Below are positions 10,264 to 20,832 of a DNA stretch of 64,000 nt, piece after piece. The position numbers were made by a program, and so were the translations under genes. The DNA comes from Panax quinquefolius. Lineage: Eukaryota; Streptophyta; Magnoliopsida; Apiales; Araliaceae. The number at the start of each line of letters is the position of its first letter. Position 1 is the stretch's first letter. The notes below the pieces were generated by a model. That model was not told where the DNA came from. It saw nothing but the letters and a program-made list of their open reading frames with translations, and did no database searches. The stretch lies in NCBI GenBank assembly GCA_020205615.1, contig CM035165.1:32213544-32277543 (forward strand). Reading direction: 5' to 3'.

Positions 10264-13200
10264 TCCCAGAGGGCACAATAGATCTAGAAGGGGGGTTGAA
10301 TAGATCCTTTTTATTTCAAATACTTTTCTCGGTTATATTTGTATTGTTCATATTAGAGTATATGACAAACATAAGAATCTTTTCAAACACACATGGAATA
10401 AGTAAAAGATTCCCCCTTCATTGATATATTCATAATCATACATACATTGTTAAGTAGGGTTAGTTTAGTTGTAGCGAGTTAGAACTTACATAGCTTGTTA
10501 TAGCGATTATAGACATAATGTAAATGACATAATGTAAAAGACATAATGTAAAAGACACGAGGGGTTTAAGTGGTTCGAGAGACTCGAAGCTCTAATCCAC
10601 TCTTACTTTTCAACTAGCGAGGATTTCCACTAAGGAAGGCGGCACCACAATCTCTACGATTCCTTGAGGCCAATGACCTTGGGACTTGATTCACTAAGAA
10701 CTCTTGAGGCGTGACCTTGGGACTCCTCTAGTTCCTAGGAACTCTTGAAGCCCAATGAGGCTTGGAACTTCATTTAGTCCCTTTGGACAAGGACCCTTTG
10801 GCCTGCTTTGTTTAGTCCCTCAGGACGAGGACCCTCTTGGCCTGCTTTCATTTAGTCCCTCTGGACAAGGACCCCTCGAGTACACAGCTTCGTTGAGTTG
10901 TTTGTTTGTTGTTGTTGGAGTCGGTCTTTGAAATTGCTAAGATGTCTTCATGCTTTGAACATCTTCTATCCCTAGCGACTTGGCTTGATCATCCTTGAAG
11001 AAGCGGTTGAGTGTTGCATGATGCTCGACTTCTTGAGTTGCTCAACTACTCTCTCGGATGACCCCTTGATGAACTGCCTTGAAGATCATTCTCCTTGGTA
11101 CTTGATGGTACGCACATGAGAGGCTTCTAAGATGGTTGTAAGCTCTTCGCAAAGGTACTTAAAAGCTTTCTCATGCTTGACACCAAGATGGCTTTTGTGA
11201 TCTCCTTCTTGCTACTCGATGCCTTCCATGATGGACTTGCTTTAGATGACCGTAAGCTCTTCTCTATTGTACTTAGAGTCTTCCCATGATGGACATCCGG
11301 ATGGCATGATGCTCTCTTTTCTCTCGGCGATTTAGAACACTCTTCAAGTAGTAGAACTCTCACTTCTACATAGTAGAACTCACACTTCTACTTCTTTCTT
11401 GATCGACTTAAGTGTTCTTGGTGGATCGTAGAGTGAGCCTTGACTCACTATCACATGGTTTAGATCAGTCCACCTTCTCTCCAAACTCACAACTCCAATG
11501 ACCTTTGATCTTTGAAACTCTTCTACATTTATACATCTTCCCAATTCTTCCGGTTGGAAAGTAGCCGTTGGAAGCTATTCAAATGTCTTCCACAGATCTC
11601 GAGTTGCTTGAGGTAGAAGCTGCTTGATGTGACATGTCATACTTTTTTTGACTCTGCGATCTCTTTGTTTCACCTACCTGTCGGATGTATCACTTTCTTG
11701 TCTTGGGCGGGTTGAAGACTTTATCTCTTCTACGATTTCTAGATCGAGAGGTTGTCCTTTTGCATTGATGCTCTCAATAAGCACTTGTTGAATATTACTC
11801 TTGATTGAACCGTTGCCAATGCTTGATCTCTTGAGTATTCAAACTCGATTACGATGCATGTCTTGAGGACTGATCGTAGTGTCTTGTTGAGTGTTGCTTC
11901 GTTGACTTAGAAGAGTTAACACTACGATCTGAAGAGTGTTGATTGGATCTTCAATGTAGAACACCTCTTCCTTGTATTGTGCGGTGCTTGATACTTACAT
12001 TTGCTTCATTTGTTCTCGAATCTTGATGGCCTAATTCCTTGCTCTTGTTCCCTTACGAATATCAAGACACTTGATTTTATGGCGTGTCGACTTTTCTTCT
12101 CTGGTGATCTTCCGCTCACTTATCATCAATGGCCCGACCTACAATCTTAATCACTTTAGTCTTGCTCTCCGGTGACCCGATTATCTAGGTTCACCTTCCA
12201 TCGATTCCTTCTTTGTTTGGCAAACACTACGATCTTGGTTGCTTCCAAGATCGTTGTCTTCTATTCTCTTGATGACTCTTGCATTAGGCGACTTTTCCTT
12301 AGTCTGTCTGCTTTGAAGTCTTCATTGGATCTCCTTGTGGAAGACTTCATCACGAATGGCCTTACACCTCAATCTTAATGTTGATTGGGTTTGTGCTTAG
12401 ATCTTACATTAGCTTTGCATGCCATTCGTTGAGTGCTCTCTGGTTCCACTTCTTGTGGAATGCATTATTGCGGTGCCAACGGAGAGGCTTCGTATCTTTG
12501 GATATTACAGGAGTGCTCATTCGTTGAGAATCGTATCTACTCTACGATTACGACTTAGCATTTTGAGCACTTACATTGGAGTCGTAGTCCTGCACTCTTC
12601 GATTGACTTTGGCTTTGCGAACACTACGATCTCGAGATCGAGATCTTGACACTCTCTACGATTTACGCCTTGTGCTTGTTGTCTTCATCCGATCTTGCCC
12701 ACTCGATCTCTGCATTCATTCGATGGACTCTACGATCTCGAGTGTAGCCTACGATCCTTGTCTTGGCTTTGGCATCGATAGATTCTACGACTCGAGTGTA
12801 GTCTACGTTTCATACTTGGCTTGGCGGATGGTCGTTGAACATATGGCGATTTGTCTCTCTACGATTACGAACATGACTTCCTCGGCACACTACGATCCAG
12901 GAAGCTCTTCTCGACACCTTACGATCCTTCTTCGTTTCCCACAGAAGTCTACGAACTCCAGAGATCTCACTATCTTGCATACTCCTATTACGCCTCGATA
13001 GCTCCAGGTTAACTCGACTCTCTGGCGGATCGACTTACAGTGCGATGCTTTCGACGATCGAGACAAGCCTATCTATTACATCATAAGATCAACCTAACAA
13101 GCTTGATCTTTCTATATTTATAGTCCTTGTACATCATTTCTTTTTAAGGACTTTACAAAGTTGTTTTGCTTATGTAGGATCAACTAACATATTTGATCAA

Positions 13201-13372
13201 TTCATTCTAAGTCCTTGTACATATATTTTCTATTATCTATCAAAGGACTTTCTGACTTTTCTTCACGCAAGCATACTTGCATTACTTATATATATCATAA
13301 TCAAATCATATTAGGAATATCATTCATATATATCATAATCATTGAATCATATATTAAATAGGAATATCATTT
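10264..13372. mobile_element. Solo LTR-C, copy 1, both ends lost
   Basis: It is colinear with the well-bounded element at 57587-60694. The left end starts at TTCCCAGAGGG, six bases inside the true terminus. The right end stops at about 13372, some 20 bases short of the true end. A short A/T-rich segment around 13290-13370 is duplicated. A triplet of about 42-base units (TTAGTCCC...ACAAGGACCC) lies at 10776-10878. No coding motif is seen. ORFs here, including 12603-13001, are not conserved in the second copy. Confidence 0.8.
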
Positions 13373-13399
13373 GAATAAGAGGCGTAGATAATATTACTT

Positions 13400-13632
13400 C
13401 ATCTCGATCGATCTCTCAATTCGTGTTTTAAGCTTCATCTCGAAAATCAATCTATATCGATCTCGATTTCGGGGCGGACCAACTGCTTAGCATCTCGGTC
13501 ACTCGATCTCTCCATCCGGATTCATCTCGGTCGGTCGATCTCTCCATTCAAATTTTATCTCGCCCGTCTCATCGATCGATCTCTCCATCCGGTCATCTCA
13601 CTTCATCTCTCCGATCCGCTCGATCTCATCAA
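13400..13632. repeat. TCATCTC(G)..CGATCTCTCCATCC tandem array
   Basis: Degenerate units of roughly 30-45 bases, each with a CGATCTCTCCATCC-like core, repeat about six times. The stretch is pyrimidine-rich and more GC-rich than its surroundings. It has no coding potential. It lies between LTR-C and the CACTA element and belongs clearly to neither. Confidence 0.75.
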
Positions 13633-14580
13633 GGGGAGGCGTGGTTATAACGAGGGAGGCGTGGGTAATAGCAGGTAATTTCGGGCTTGATTTATATTTA
13701 ACCCTAAGTTATGATTTCCTCTTTCTCTCCTCCATCTAACAAGCCCTAAAATGATTTTGTGATATGTTGAGTGATATGTTTAACTTGTTTTGAGTGATAT
13801 TTAACTTGTTTTGAGTGATATGTTGTACCGTGTTTATAGCTAGTATCGGTTTTAGCTTTGTATGTATTTTCTAAAATGATTTTGTGTATTGTAATGTAGT
13901 GTGTGGTAGACTTGATTCTACGTATGGCCTCTGCGCGAGAGTTATGGGGATGGCTTTTGCCAATCTATTTTTGTCTAAAATAATTACCAATGTCTGACCC
14001 CTAAATTATTAAGCCAAATCAAGCCAACGAGCAAATGACAATCATAAACAAAAGAGATTAACGAAGTGAAGGCAGTTAAATATCTTTGCATTACAAAAAG
14101 AAAAGCATCCTAACGTCTTCTTATCATCTCACCTCTTTCAAACCCGTATCCTTGGAGGCGAATTAGTCGACATGTGTTACGATATATAATCCCATGTGTT
14201 CTCAGGGTTTTAGTAAGAATAAAAGGAGAATTAATATAACCAGTTCTTATGGGGACCCTCCTGAAGTTTGGCGGCCTCCCGGGGATGGAATTGTGGTCCG
14301 TTCTCGTGTGACATTTGTTCAAATGGGCGATGGGGGTAGTTCGAGCTCAAAGGGTGGGGTGGTGGTCTTGGGTTAAATGAGGAGGGATAAGATGGATCAA
14401 AACGTAACCCTTGTGGAAAGGAAGTATTTTCCTTCCTTCTATTAATTGGACTAGAAGGAATCCAACGGGATGTTAAACCGAGCGAGACAACGTACTGCAA
14501 TTAATTTGTAGGAATATTTGAGGCTTATAATTAAAAAGAACTTCCATGTCCAACATTGAGACCTTGAATGTAATGTTTTG
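13633..14580. other. Unassigned stretch with small repeats and a Pro-rich antisense ORF
   Basis: It contains the repeated phrase GAGTGATATGTTTAACTTG (13758-13830) and a doubled CTAAAATGATTTTGTG (13744 and 13867). On the minus strand, 14231-14500 encodes 89 residues rich in Pro (PRPPPHPLSSNYPHRP) and then FHPREAAKLQEGP. This looks more protein-like than the random ORFs around it. I do not recognise it. It could be a captured exon in the CACTA element or part of its 5' region. Confidence 0.35.
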
Positions 14581-14708
14581 GTGTAGTCACCCTTAATTAT
14601 TACCTACGCTTATTTGAAATTAGTTAATTATGATAATTAATATTTAAATTATCTACGACCTTTTTGTTTTATTTGAGTGAACTGGAGTTTGGTTGGCATT
14701 CAAGGTAC

Positions 14709-14738
14709 TTAATTATGATAATTAATTATCATAATTAA
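14709..14738. repeat. Perfect 30-base palindrome
   Basis: TTAATTATGATAATT is followed immediately by its exact reverse complement. It lies 68 bases before the Met codon of the CACTA tnp2 gene. A shorter relative (GTTAATTATGATAATTAA) is at about 14622. It is AT-only except for one G and one C, so partial chance origin is possible, but a perfect arm of 15 is notable. Confidence 0.9.
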
Positions 14739-14805
14739 TTATGATAGATTTCTATCTGCAATATCATTACGATGGTTGTTCAATTTGATTTAGGGACATA
14801 ATATT

Positions 14806-15060
14806 ATGGATAAGATGTGGATGGAATTACCAAGATATTCTAGAGAATATCTTGCGAGGCATAGATATATTCTGGACTTTGGTTTGAAAAAAGTGGGCAT
14901 GGTAGCGGGAAGAATTCCTTGCCCAAAAAGAATGTGTAAATGGAAGATGCAGTTGAACTATTATTCGTGAACATTTGATTTGTGATGGATTTATGTTTGG
15001 CTACGAATTGGGTGCATCGAGGGAAGATGTGATTGTCGGGGATGTGAGTAATGATGATGT
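14806..15060 (+). pseudogene. CACTA transposase-associated domain
   Basis: The ATG at 14806 opens MDKMWM, the usual start of plant CACTA tnp2-type proteins. YSREYL, RYILDFGLKK and RIPCPKRMC follow (the last is normally CPC..C). In another frame comes REHLICDGFMFGYELG, the HL..GF..Y part of the domain. At least one frameshift lies near 14940, and one Cys of the pair is changed. Confidence 0.8.
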
Positions 15061-15115
15061 TCACGAAGAACCATCACAATCAATCAAGATGAGCATCGTA
15101 TATGCGAGATGGTAA

Positions 15116-16510
15116 ATGATATATTTAGGGATCACGGTGAGATTAAATCAATTTGAAGCTTCAAAATACCAAAAGTACATGTCGGAGGCCAATCAACCTT
15201 TATATCTGGATGTGAAAATGAGACGATCCTTTCATTCGTTGTATGGCTTTTCAATCATAAAAATGTTAGCAAATGGTGATGTGTCCTTTGATGGATTGCT
15301 CAAGTAAGTTCAAGTCATCATTTCCATCATTTGCAAACTTGCTGATAATTTTATGAAATGAAGAAAATGGTTGGAAATTTAGGGTTTGGTTATGAGAAGA
15401 TTGATGCATGCGAGAATGATTGTATGCTCTTTTGGAGGAGAATGAAAAATTAGAGTCTTATGCAGTTTACGCAAATCATCGAGAGATGGAAGCGGTAGAG
15501 ATGGTTATATCGGAGAAGACACTAATAGATACAAAAACGAAGAGGAGCAAAGTAGGCGTGAAGCAATTCGTTATTTAGCGTTAATTAGAGATTGCGAGAG
15601 GCTATTTATGTCTGAAGAAACTGCAAAATACATGATGTGGCATCATGTAAAGCGACGGAAAGATGGAGTGAATCGTCATCCAGCTGACTCTGCTGCTTGG
15701 AAGCATTTGGATACAATGTACCCTACATTCTCTCAAGAACATCGAAATGTAAGACTCGGACTGTCCACTGATGGCATGAGTCCCTTTACCCATGGGTCAC
15801 CGTATAGTATATGGCCAGTGACAATTGTTGTATATAACTTACCACCATGGATGTGTATGAAGCAGGAGTATTTTATCATGCCTTTGTTAATACCTGGTCC
15901 AAACTCTCCATGTAATGATATTGACGTGTATATGCAACCTTTAATTGAGGAGTTGAAGATCTTATGGAGTAATGGGGTTGAAACGTATTATGATGCATCT
16001 AACGGTACAAAGTTCCAAATCGTGCGGCCCTTTGTTGTGGACAATTAGTGATTTTCCGACTCTTGCTATGTTTATGCGGTTGGAGTACTAAAGGTAAGTT
16101 AGCTTGTCCATCATGTCAAATGAACACTCGTTCTTGTAGATTGCAAAGTAAGGAATGTTATATCGGGCATCGTTGTTTTTACGGAGTCGGTCGTAGTTAT
16201 AGGTTTGATACGAAAGATTTAACGGAGAATGTGACCATAGTGAAGCTCGGTTGGTGCCATCGAGGTTTGATATTCTTGAACAAGTTAATGCTATTAATGT
16301 CACTTTTGGAAAGACACCCACTAGCACGAAGACCATTCCCCATGACTCAAAACATAATTGGAGGAAGAAATCTATTTTCTTTGAATTGCCATATTAGGCG
16401 GAACCTTTTGTTGCGCCACAATCTAGATGGAATGCACATTGCCAAAAACATTTGTGATAGCTTTGATTGGGACATTGTTGAGTGTGCAAGGAAAGTCAAA
16501 AGATAATTTA
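15116..16510 (+). pseudogene. CACTA (En/Spm) transposase, tnp2 family, broken
   Basis: After a divergent stretch (15116-15310), the motif KIDACENDCMLFW lies near 15390-15435. A clean 146-codon run follows at 15608-16048 with HPADSAAWKHLD, NVRLGLSTDGM, PYSIWPVTIVVYNLPPWMCM and LLIPGPNSPCNDIDVY, all hallmarks of tnp2. A one-step frameshift near 16045 leads into GWSTKGKLACPSC, then GRNLFSLNCHIR, LRHNLDGMHI and a KNICD motif at about 16370-16460, ending at a stop at 16504. The protein would bind terminal repeats and cut DNA if intact. The breaks make it a pseudogene, though 16.0 kb shows good conservation. Confidence 0.93.
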
Positions 16511-17340
16511 AAAACACGATTGGACTTGATGACAATGGGTATAAGAAGAGAGCTCCATCGATACCGTGCTGAGCAAGCGATTCAAAGTACCTTTTTTGGG
16601 GCATAAATACTTTCGATGTCTAAGAAGAAAGACATGATTTCTTTCTTGCAGTGTTGAAAAATGTTAAGGTACACGATGGATATGCTTCAAATATTTCACG
16701 TTGCATCAATTTGAAGGGGCGAAGATCTCGGTCTTAAAAGTCACATTGCCGCCATATTTTAATGCAACAATTACTTCCAATAGCAATCGATGTCTGAAAC
16801 TTGCCTAGACATATACGCTTTCAAACAATAATTGAACTTTGTAACTACTTGATTATGTTCCAACTATAACACATCGGAAGATTATGAGCGGTTGAACAAA
16901 AAATTCCGTTAATACTTTGCAAGCTTGAGATGGTGTTTCCTCCTGCTTTCTTTGATATAATGGTACATTTGTGTGTCCACCTCATTTGAAGCGAAGAAGA
17001 TATTGGAAATGTTAAATATCGACAAATGTGGGCTTTTGAAAGATACATGGGCAAGTTAAAAGGGTATATTCATAATAGAAATCGTCCGGAAGAATTGATT
17101 GTAGAAGGGTATATTCTTTGAAGAATGTGTTACATTTTGCTCAAGATATTTGAGTCAAAATCAATCTTTGCGTGGAAAACGAGTTGGAAGAAATGAAAAT
17201 TTGGATATGAACAAGGAAAAGAGATTCTCTCGTATTTAGAAACATAGGTCGATTTCTTAATGTCCCAAAGTTTGTACTCTATGTAGAAGATGATGTCTAT
17301 TTAATTATACTGAGTGCACATCAAGGTGATAAATAAGGAA
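16511..17340 (+). pseudogene. CACTA tnp2 C-terminal part with DUF4218-like domain
   Basis: In shifting plus-strand frames the sequence encodes GIRRELHR-like residues right after tnp2. At 16905-17130 it carries the classic DUF4218 order: FPPAFF..IMVHLCVHL, an R-MW-FERYMGKLKGY-like stretch, then R-RPEELIVEGY and CVTFCSRYL-like residues. DUF4218 regularly follows tnp2 in the same protein. Several frameshifts interrupt it. The tail (17170-17340) cannot be assigned with certainty. Confidence 0.8.
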
Positions 17341-18191
17341 TGACATTTATTGTTGAAAATAATAATAAGGTTGTTATCCAATATATATGACTAAAAAAAT
17401 TTGAGTAAATAAAGAATGACATTTATTGATGAAAATTGAATACTTTGTTAATAATGACGTTGATCTTTGAATTAGTTGAAAATGGACGAAAAAAAGACCA
17501 GAAAATAAGCGAAAACTAGGATCTCAAATTGATACATCTCGTTTTGAAAAGATAATGATTGAACATTTGATGATGAAAATGAAGATGGAGAATGAGACGA
17601 AGACGAAGCGTTGATCGAAGATGAAGAAGGAGAAGATGAGGTCCCAAGATGAAGAGGAGGGTGATAGTGAGGAAAAAGAAGATGACGAAGAATGAAGAGG
17701 ATAAACATCACAATTGATAGATTGTTTTTTTATACTTTGTCCATTTCTCCGAGAAGAGAAACCTCTTTTTTACACTTTGTCCATTTTCTCCAAAGAGAAA
17801 CCGTTACACTTTGATAGATCCGTTTTGATATTATATCTTGGTGCTCCTTGTACTATTAGCTTTTACTTTGTTTTCTACATCATCTTATTAGTGTTTTAAA
17901 CACACTTCTTTGTCAACATTTCAATGTAAGTAGATTTGAAGATCAAATTAGACTAAATGGAAATTAAATGGACTACCTTAAATTTCTGCCCTCACCCCAC
18001 CTTGGTGTCTACAAATTTACGTATTAGCTAGCCAACTTATTTTCGGATGTATTTCATTTGGATGTATTTGTTAATTTTGGGGACTTAGTTTGATTTAACT
18101 AATAACTGTGAAAGCTCTCTTGTTCATTAGATTTAACTAATAACTTTTCTTCGAGTGTCACATTCATATTTTTGTTTCTCGGGTTGCTTTA
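17341..18191 (+). other. CACTA interior with acidic coding remnant
   Basis: Codons at about 17560-17700 give an Asp/Glu-rich run (DENEDGE, then DEDEA, then EDEEGEDE). That is plausible as the acidic C terminus of the tnp2-type protein. The minus-strand ORF at 17472-17711 is the shadow of this run. The rest (17715-18191) is non-coding, with a doubled CTTTGTCCATTTTCTCC-like phrase at 17738 and 17776. Confidence 0.5.
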
Positions 18192-19730
18192 ATGGCTTCT
18201 AATAATGCGTCTGAACTAGATCTCGTGCTTAATGCTCCAATGACCCTGGAAATTAATGATAATGAGATCCATGCCGATGAACCACATGTAGAGGTATTCA
18301 TGAATGTTGAGTATTATCTCATGAGAATGTTGAAGGTACCATGCATATATCTACACTTATACTTGCATTGTCATGAGAATTAACTTATATTGTTGTGCTT
18401 TCTTTTAGAACCTTAATTTGATTAAATGTCCTTCATCTAGTGACTAATAATGTTTTTATAGTTTGAGATCTATATAAAGTTTGTAAGTGTATATTTTTGA
18501 ACCATGGTTTTAAAATCTTGCTATCCACTTAGTTAATACTTCATCCTTCAATCTAGTGAGCTAATAATGTGCTTATATAACTTTTAGATTAAAAAAAGAT
18601 TTTATATATTTATTTTCTTTGAAATATGTAGTATGAAGGGGGGACTAAATATATTATTGATTTTATATAGTTGAATAATAAAATGATAATATATATTTGT
18701 TTTTAATTCATAATAAAGATATTCTATATGTTCAATTCATCTTTTGTTCAATACATAGTTCTTGATTCTTTCTCTCTTTTAGGTTCTCGACCTAAGAGGA
18801 AGCGTGGACCAACGATGGGAGCAAAATTATGGTCAAATAGCGATGCACCCAAAAAAGTAATTTATGATGCAAATGGTCAGCCTGTTGGGGGAGAGGCCAA
18901 TAAGTTAACCACTTTTCTCGGGTGTCTTGCTCGCAATGGAGAATTTTTCCAATAAGTACTCAACAACATGGTCCAATATGATGAGGCTAACATGACAAGG
19001 GCTTGGGATGAAATTGGGTTATTAATCATACCATTTTATAGAATTTGACATTAAGCACATTGAAACAAACTAATATATGTAAAAATTTGTTTGTTGTAGA
19101 AACGATTTACCACAGATCACCCCAATGCTAAGAAAAAGCGGTGACTATCATGAACAATAGGTGGAGAGATTGGAAGTCTAACTTAAAGAGTAATAATTTT
19201 GTGCACGGTGGTAGTGCCAAATCGATAATGAATACTATCAACAATGATCGAGTAAATCCTAATCAATGGGTCATGCGTTGGTTGATTATTGGCTAGCGAT
19301 AATGCACGCAGGTTGTGTTTATTCTAATTTATGTATTATCAATTCTTACTTATTGTTATATATTATTATTAATTTATAAATACATACAATGCGGGATATA
19401 GCAACAAAAATTGTGAAAATCGGAAAAAAATTGTTGGTAGGTCATACATTTGGGCACTAAATCAATTCCAAAAAAGAAGCGTGAATTGGTAATATTTGAT
19501 GTTATTTCAATATTTTTATCGTTAATCATGTATTAGACTTTTATAAATAGAGTATTATTATTAATTATGAACTATTTTTGTTTTATTTGTAGTACCAAAT
19601 AAATAAAAAGAGATTGATCGATCGGCAGATATGTATATCTGATCCCACACTCGAAGTGATAACTCAATTTCTACCGGGAGCATCCTCGAATGTGATACGT
19701 GTTTATCAATCCTCAAACAATGGGTTTTTT
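18192..19730 (+). pseudogene. CACTA second gene, Transposase_24 (Ptta/En/Spm) type, with introns
   Basis: It opens with MASNNASELD at 18192. A long intron-like AT-rich gap follows. From 18780 comes RPKRKRGPTMGAKLW, then NGQPVGGEANKLTTFLG and LARNGEFF, the diagnostic core of the family. Further pieces are TTDHPNAKKK and NRWRDWKS-like residues at 19100-19190, and a KKKRELxQxNKKRLIDRQ-like stretch near 19470-19640. Stops and frameshifts occur from 18954 on. It lies on the same strand downstream of tnp2, as in autonomous CACTA elements. I could not find the CACTA termini. Confidence 0.82.
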
Positions 19731-19866
19731 TAACTCTTTATCCTGTATGTGTGTGTGAGTTTGTTTTAGAGCATTCATTTACATGAATTTAAACTTGGCC
19801 TTTTCAGATACTAAATACTGTGATCCCTACAAGAATATAGTTAAGTCACATTATGGAGGCACCAAG

Positions 19867-20013
19867 AAATATAGTGTGGCATTTGATAACTTGAACACCA
19901 AAATTCTTTTGGTAAAACTTTTTGATACAGGTATACTTGCATAGAGAAATCACATATATTACAGTATACTTTGTTTTGGCAGTCACTAGAGTATCAAATG
20001 CCACACTATATTT
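19867..20013. repeat. 22-base perfect inverted repeat with 103-base loop
   Basis: AAATATAGTGTGGCATTTGA plus TA (19867-19888) is the exact reverse complement of 19992-20013. The loop has no strong secondary pairing beyond a short ACCAAAA/TTTTGGT pair. The left arm falls in decayed Transposase_24 sequence, so the right arm is probably a local inverted duplication. It could transcribe as a hairpin, but no precursor-like extension of the stem is seen. Confidence 0.9.
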
Positions 20014-20595
20014 GTTGGGAGTAACACAAGCTGAGTCTCTAGCATGTCATTATAGACAGTTAATTATCTGGCATGTCATTGCCATACTGTAAAACCATTA
20101 AGATTCATCACTTCATGTCCTGGAGAAGGAAATCCTTGGAATTAGTAGTTTCTTACTTTTTCTACTAGCAAATGGTGGGAAGAAAAGTGTAGATGTTGTT
20201 TAATCAATTGTGTTTAGCTCCGAGGATAAAAGGTTAGCAGAAGTTACTTCACACACACTTGTGGGGACCTTGTATGTCATTATATGTCAATAGAAGTTTG
20301 TTCCTTGTCTTGATGTGGCGATAATTGCGATCGGCATATAGCGAAATAATACACAAATGGAATAGTTCTATTTATGGCAGGTACTATCATTTTGGGACAA
20401 ACGTAAAAGTGACATATATATGTGTATGTATATTTGTGTGAGTGTGTATATATAGATAGATAGAAAGCAATTTGAGATCTGACTCCATTATTAGGATAGA
20501 ATGAATTGGGGTTCTCTTCCATCCAACAATTAAGCGACTTCACCGCTTTTATATCGAATGGTTCTTCCTTGATATCTTTCAGTATACGAAACAAA
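20014..20595. other. Unassigned stretch
   Basis: No recognised gene. A minus-strand ORF at 20280-20594 begins MFRILKDIKEEPFD and stays protein-like for about 36 residues (to SFYPNNG), then runs into TG/TA simple sequence at 20420-20465. The first part could be a stray exon, but I do not recognise it. Confidence 0.3.
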
Positions 20596-20678
20596 GACTA
20601 CCTTGAATGAAAAGGAAATGTTTAAGGACTCGCTTTGAAGACTACCTTTTCTTTGAATGAAAAGGAAATGTTTAAGGA
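20596..20678 (+). repeat. Short tandem duplication
   Basis: The phrase GACTACC...GAATGAAAAGGAAATGTT...AAGGA occurs at 20596-20627 and again at 20639-20678. It immediately precedes the PPR fragment and may be its decayed upstream coding sequence. Confidence 0.8.
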
Positions 20679-20689
20679 GTAGTTTGCTT

Positions 20690-20832
20690 AATGGGTTTGT
20701 GATGTGTGATGATATTGAGAGTGCTCGCCAAGTGTTTGATGAAATGAAATGACGCTAAGAAATGCAGGTTTCTTGGGACACGCGATGATTGTGGGTTATA
20801 TTCGTGGGAAGAATTTGCGGTTTGGTTTTACT
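20690..20832 (+). pseudogene. PPR-protein fragment
   Basis: The plus strand reads NGFVMCDDIESARQVFDEM, which fits one pentatricopeptide repeat with its ARQVFDEM signature. After a one-step frameshift comes AMIVGYIRGKNLRFG, the start of the next repeat. Normal PPR proteins have many repeats and bind organelle RNA. Here fewer than two remain, with no start and no continuation, so this is a captured or relic fragment. A stop lies directly after FDEMK. Confidence 0.75.

Noticed and set aside
12603..13001. 132-codon plus-strand ORF
   Set aside because: It lies inside LTR-C. The second copy at about 59935-60340 breaks the frame, and the residues show no domain.
20280..20594. Host gene on the minus strand
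   Set aside because: The first 36 residues look protein-like, but the frame then runs into TG/TA repeat and I recognise no family.
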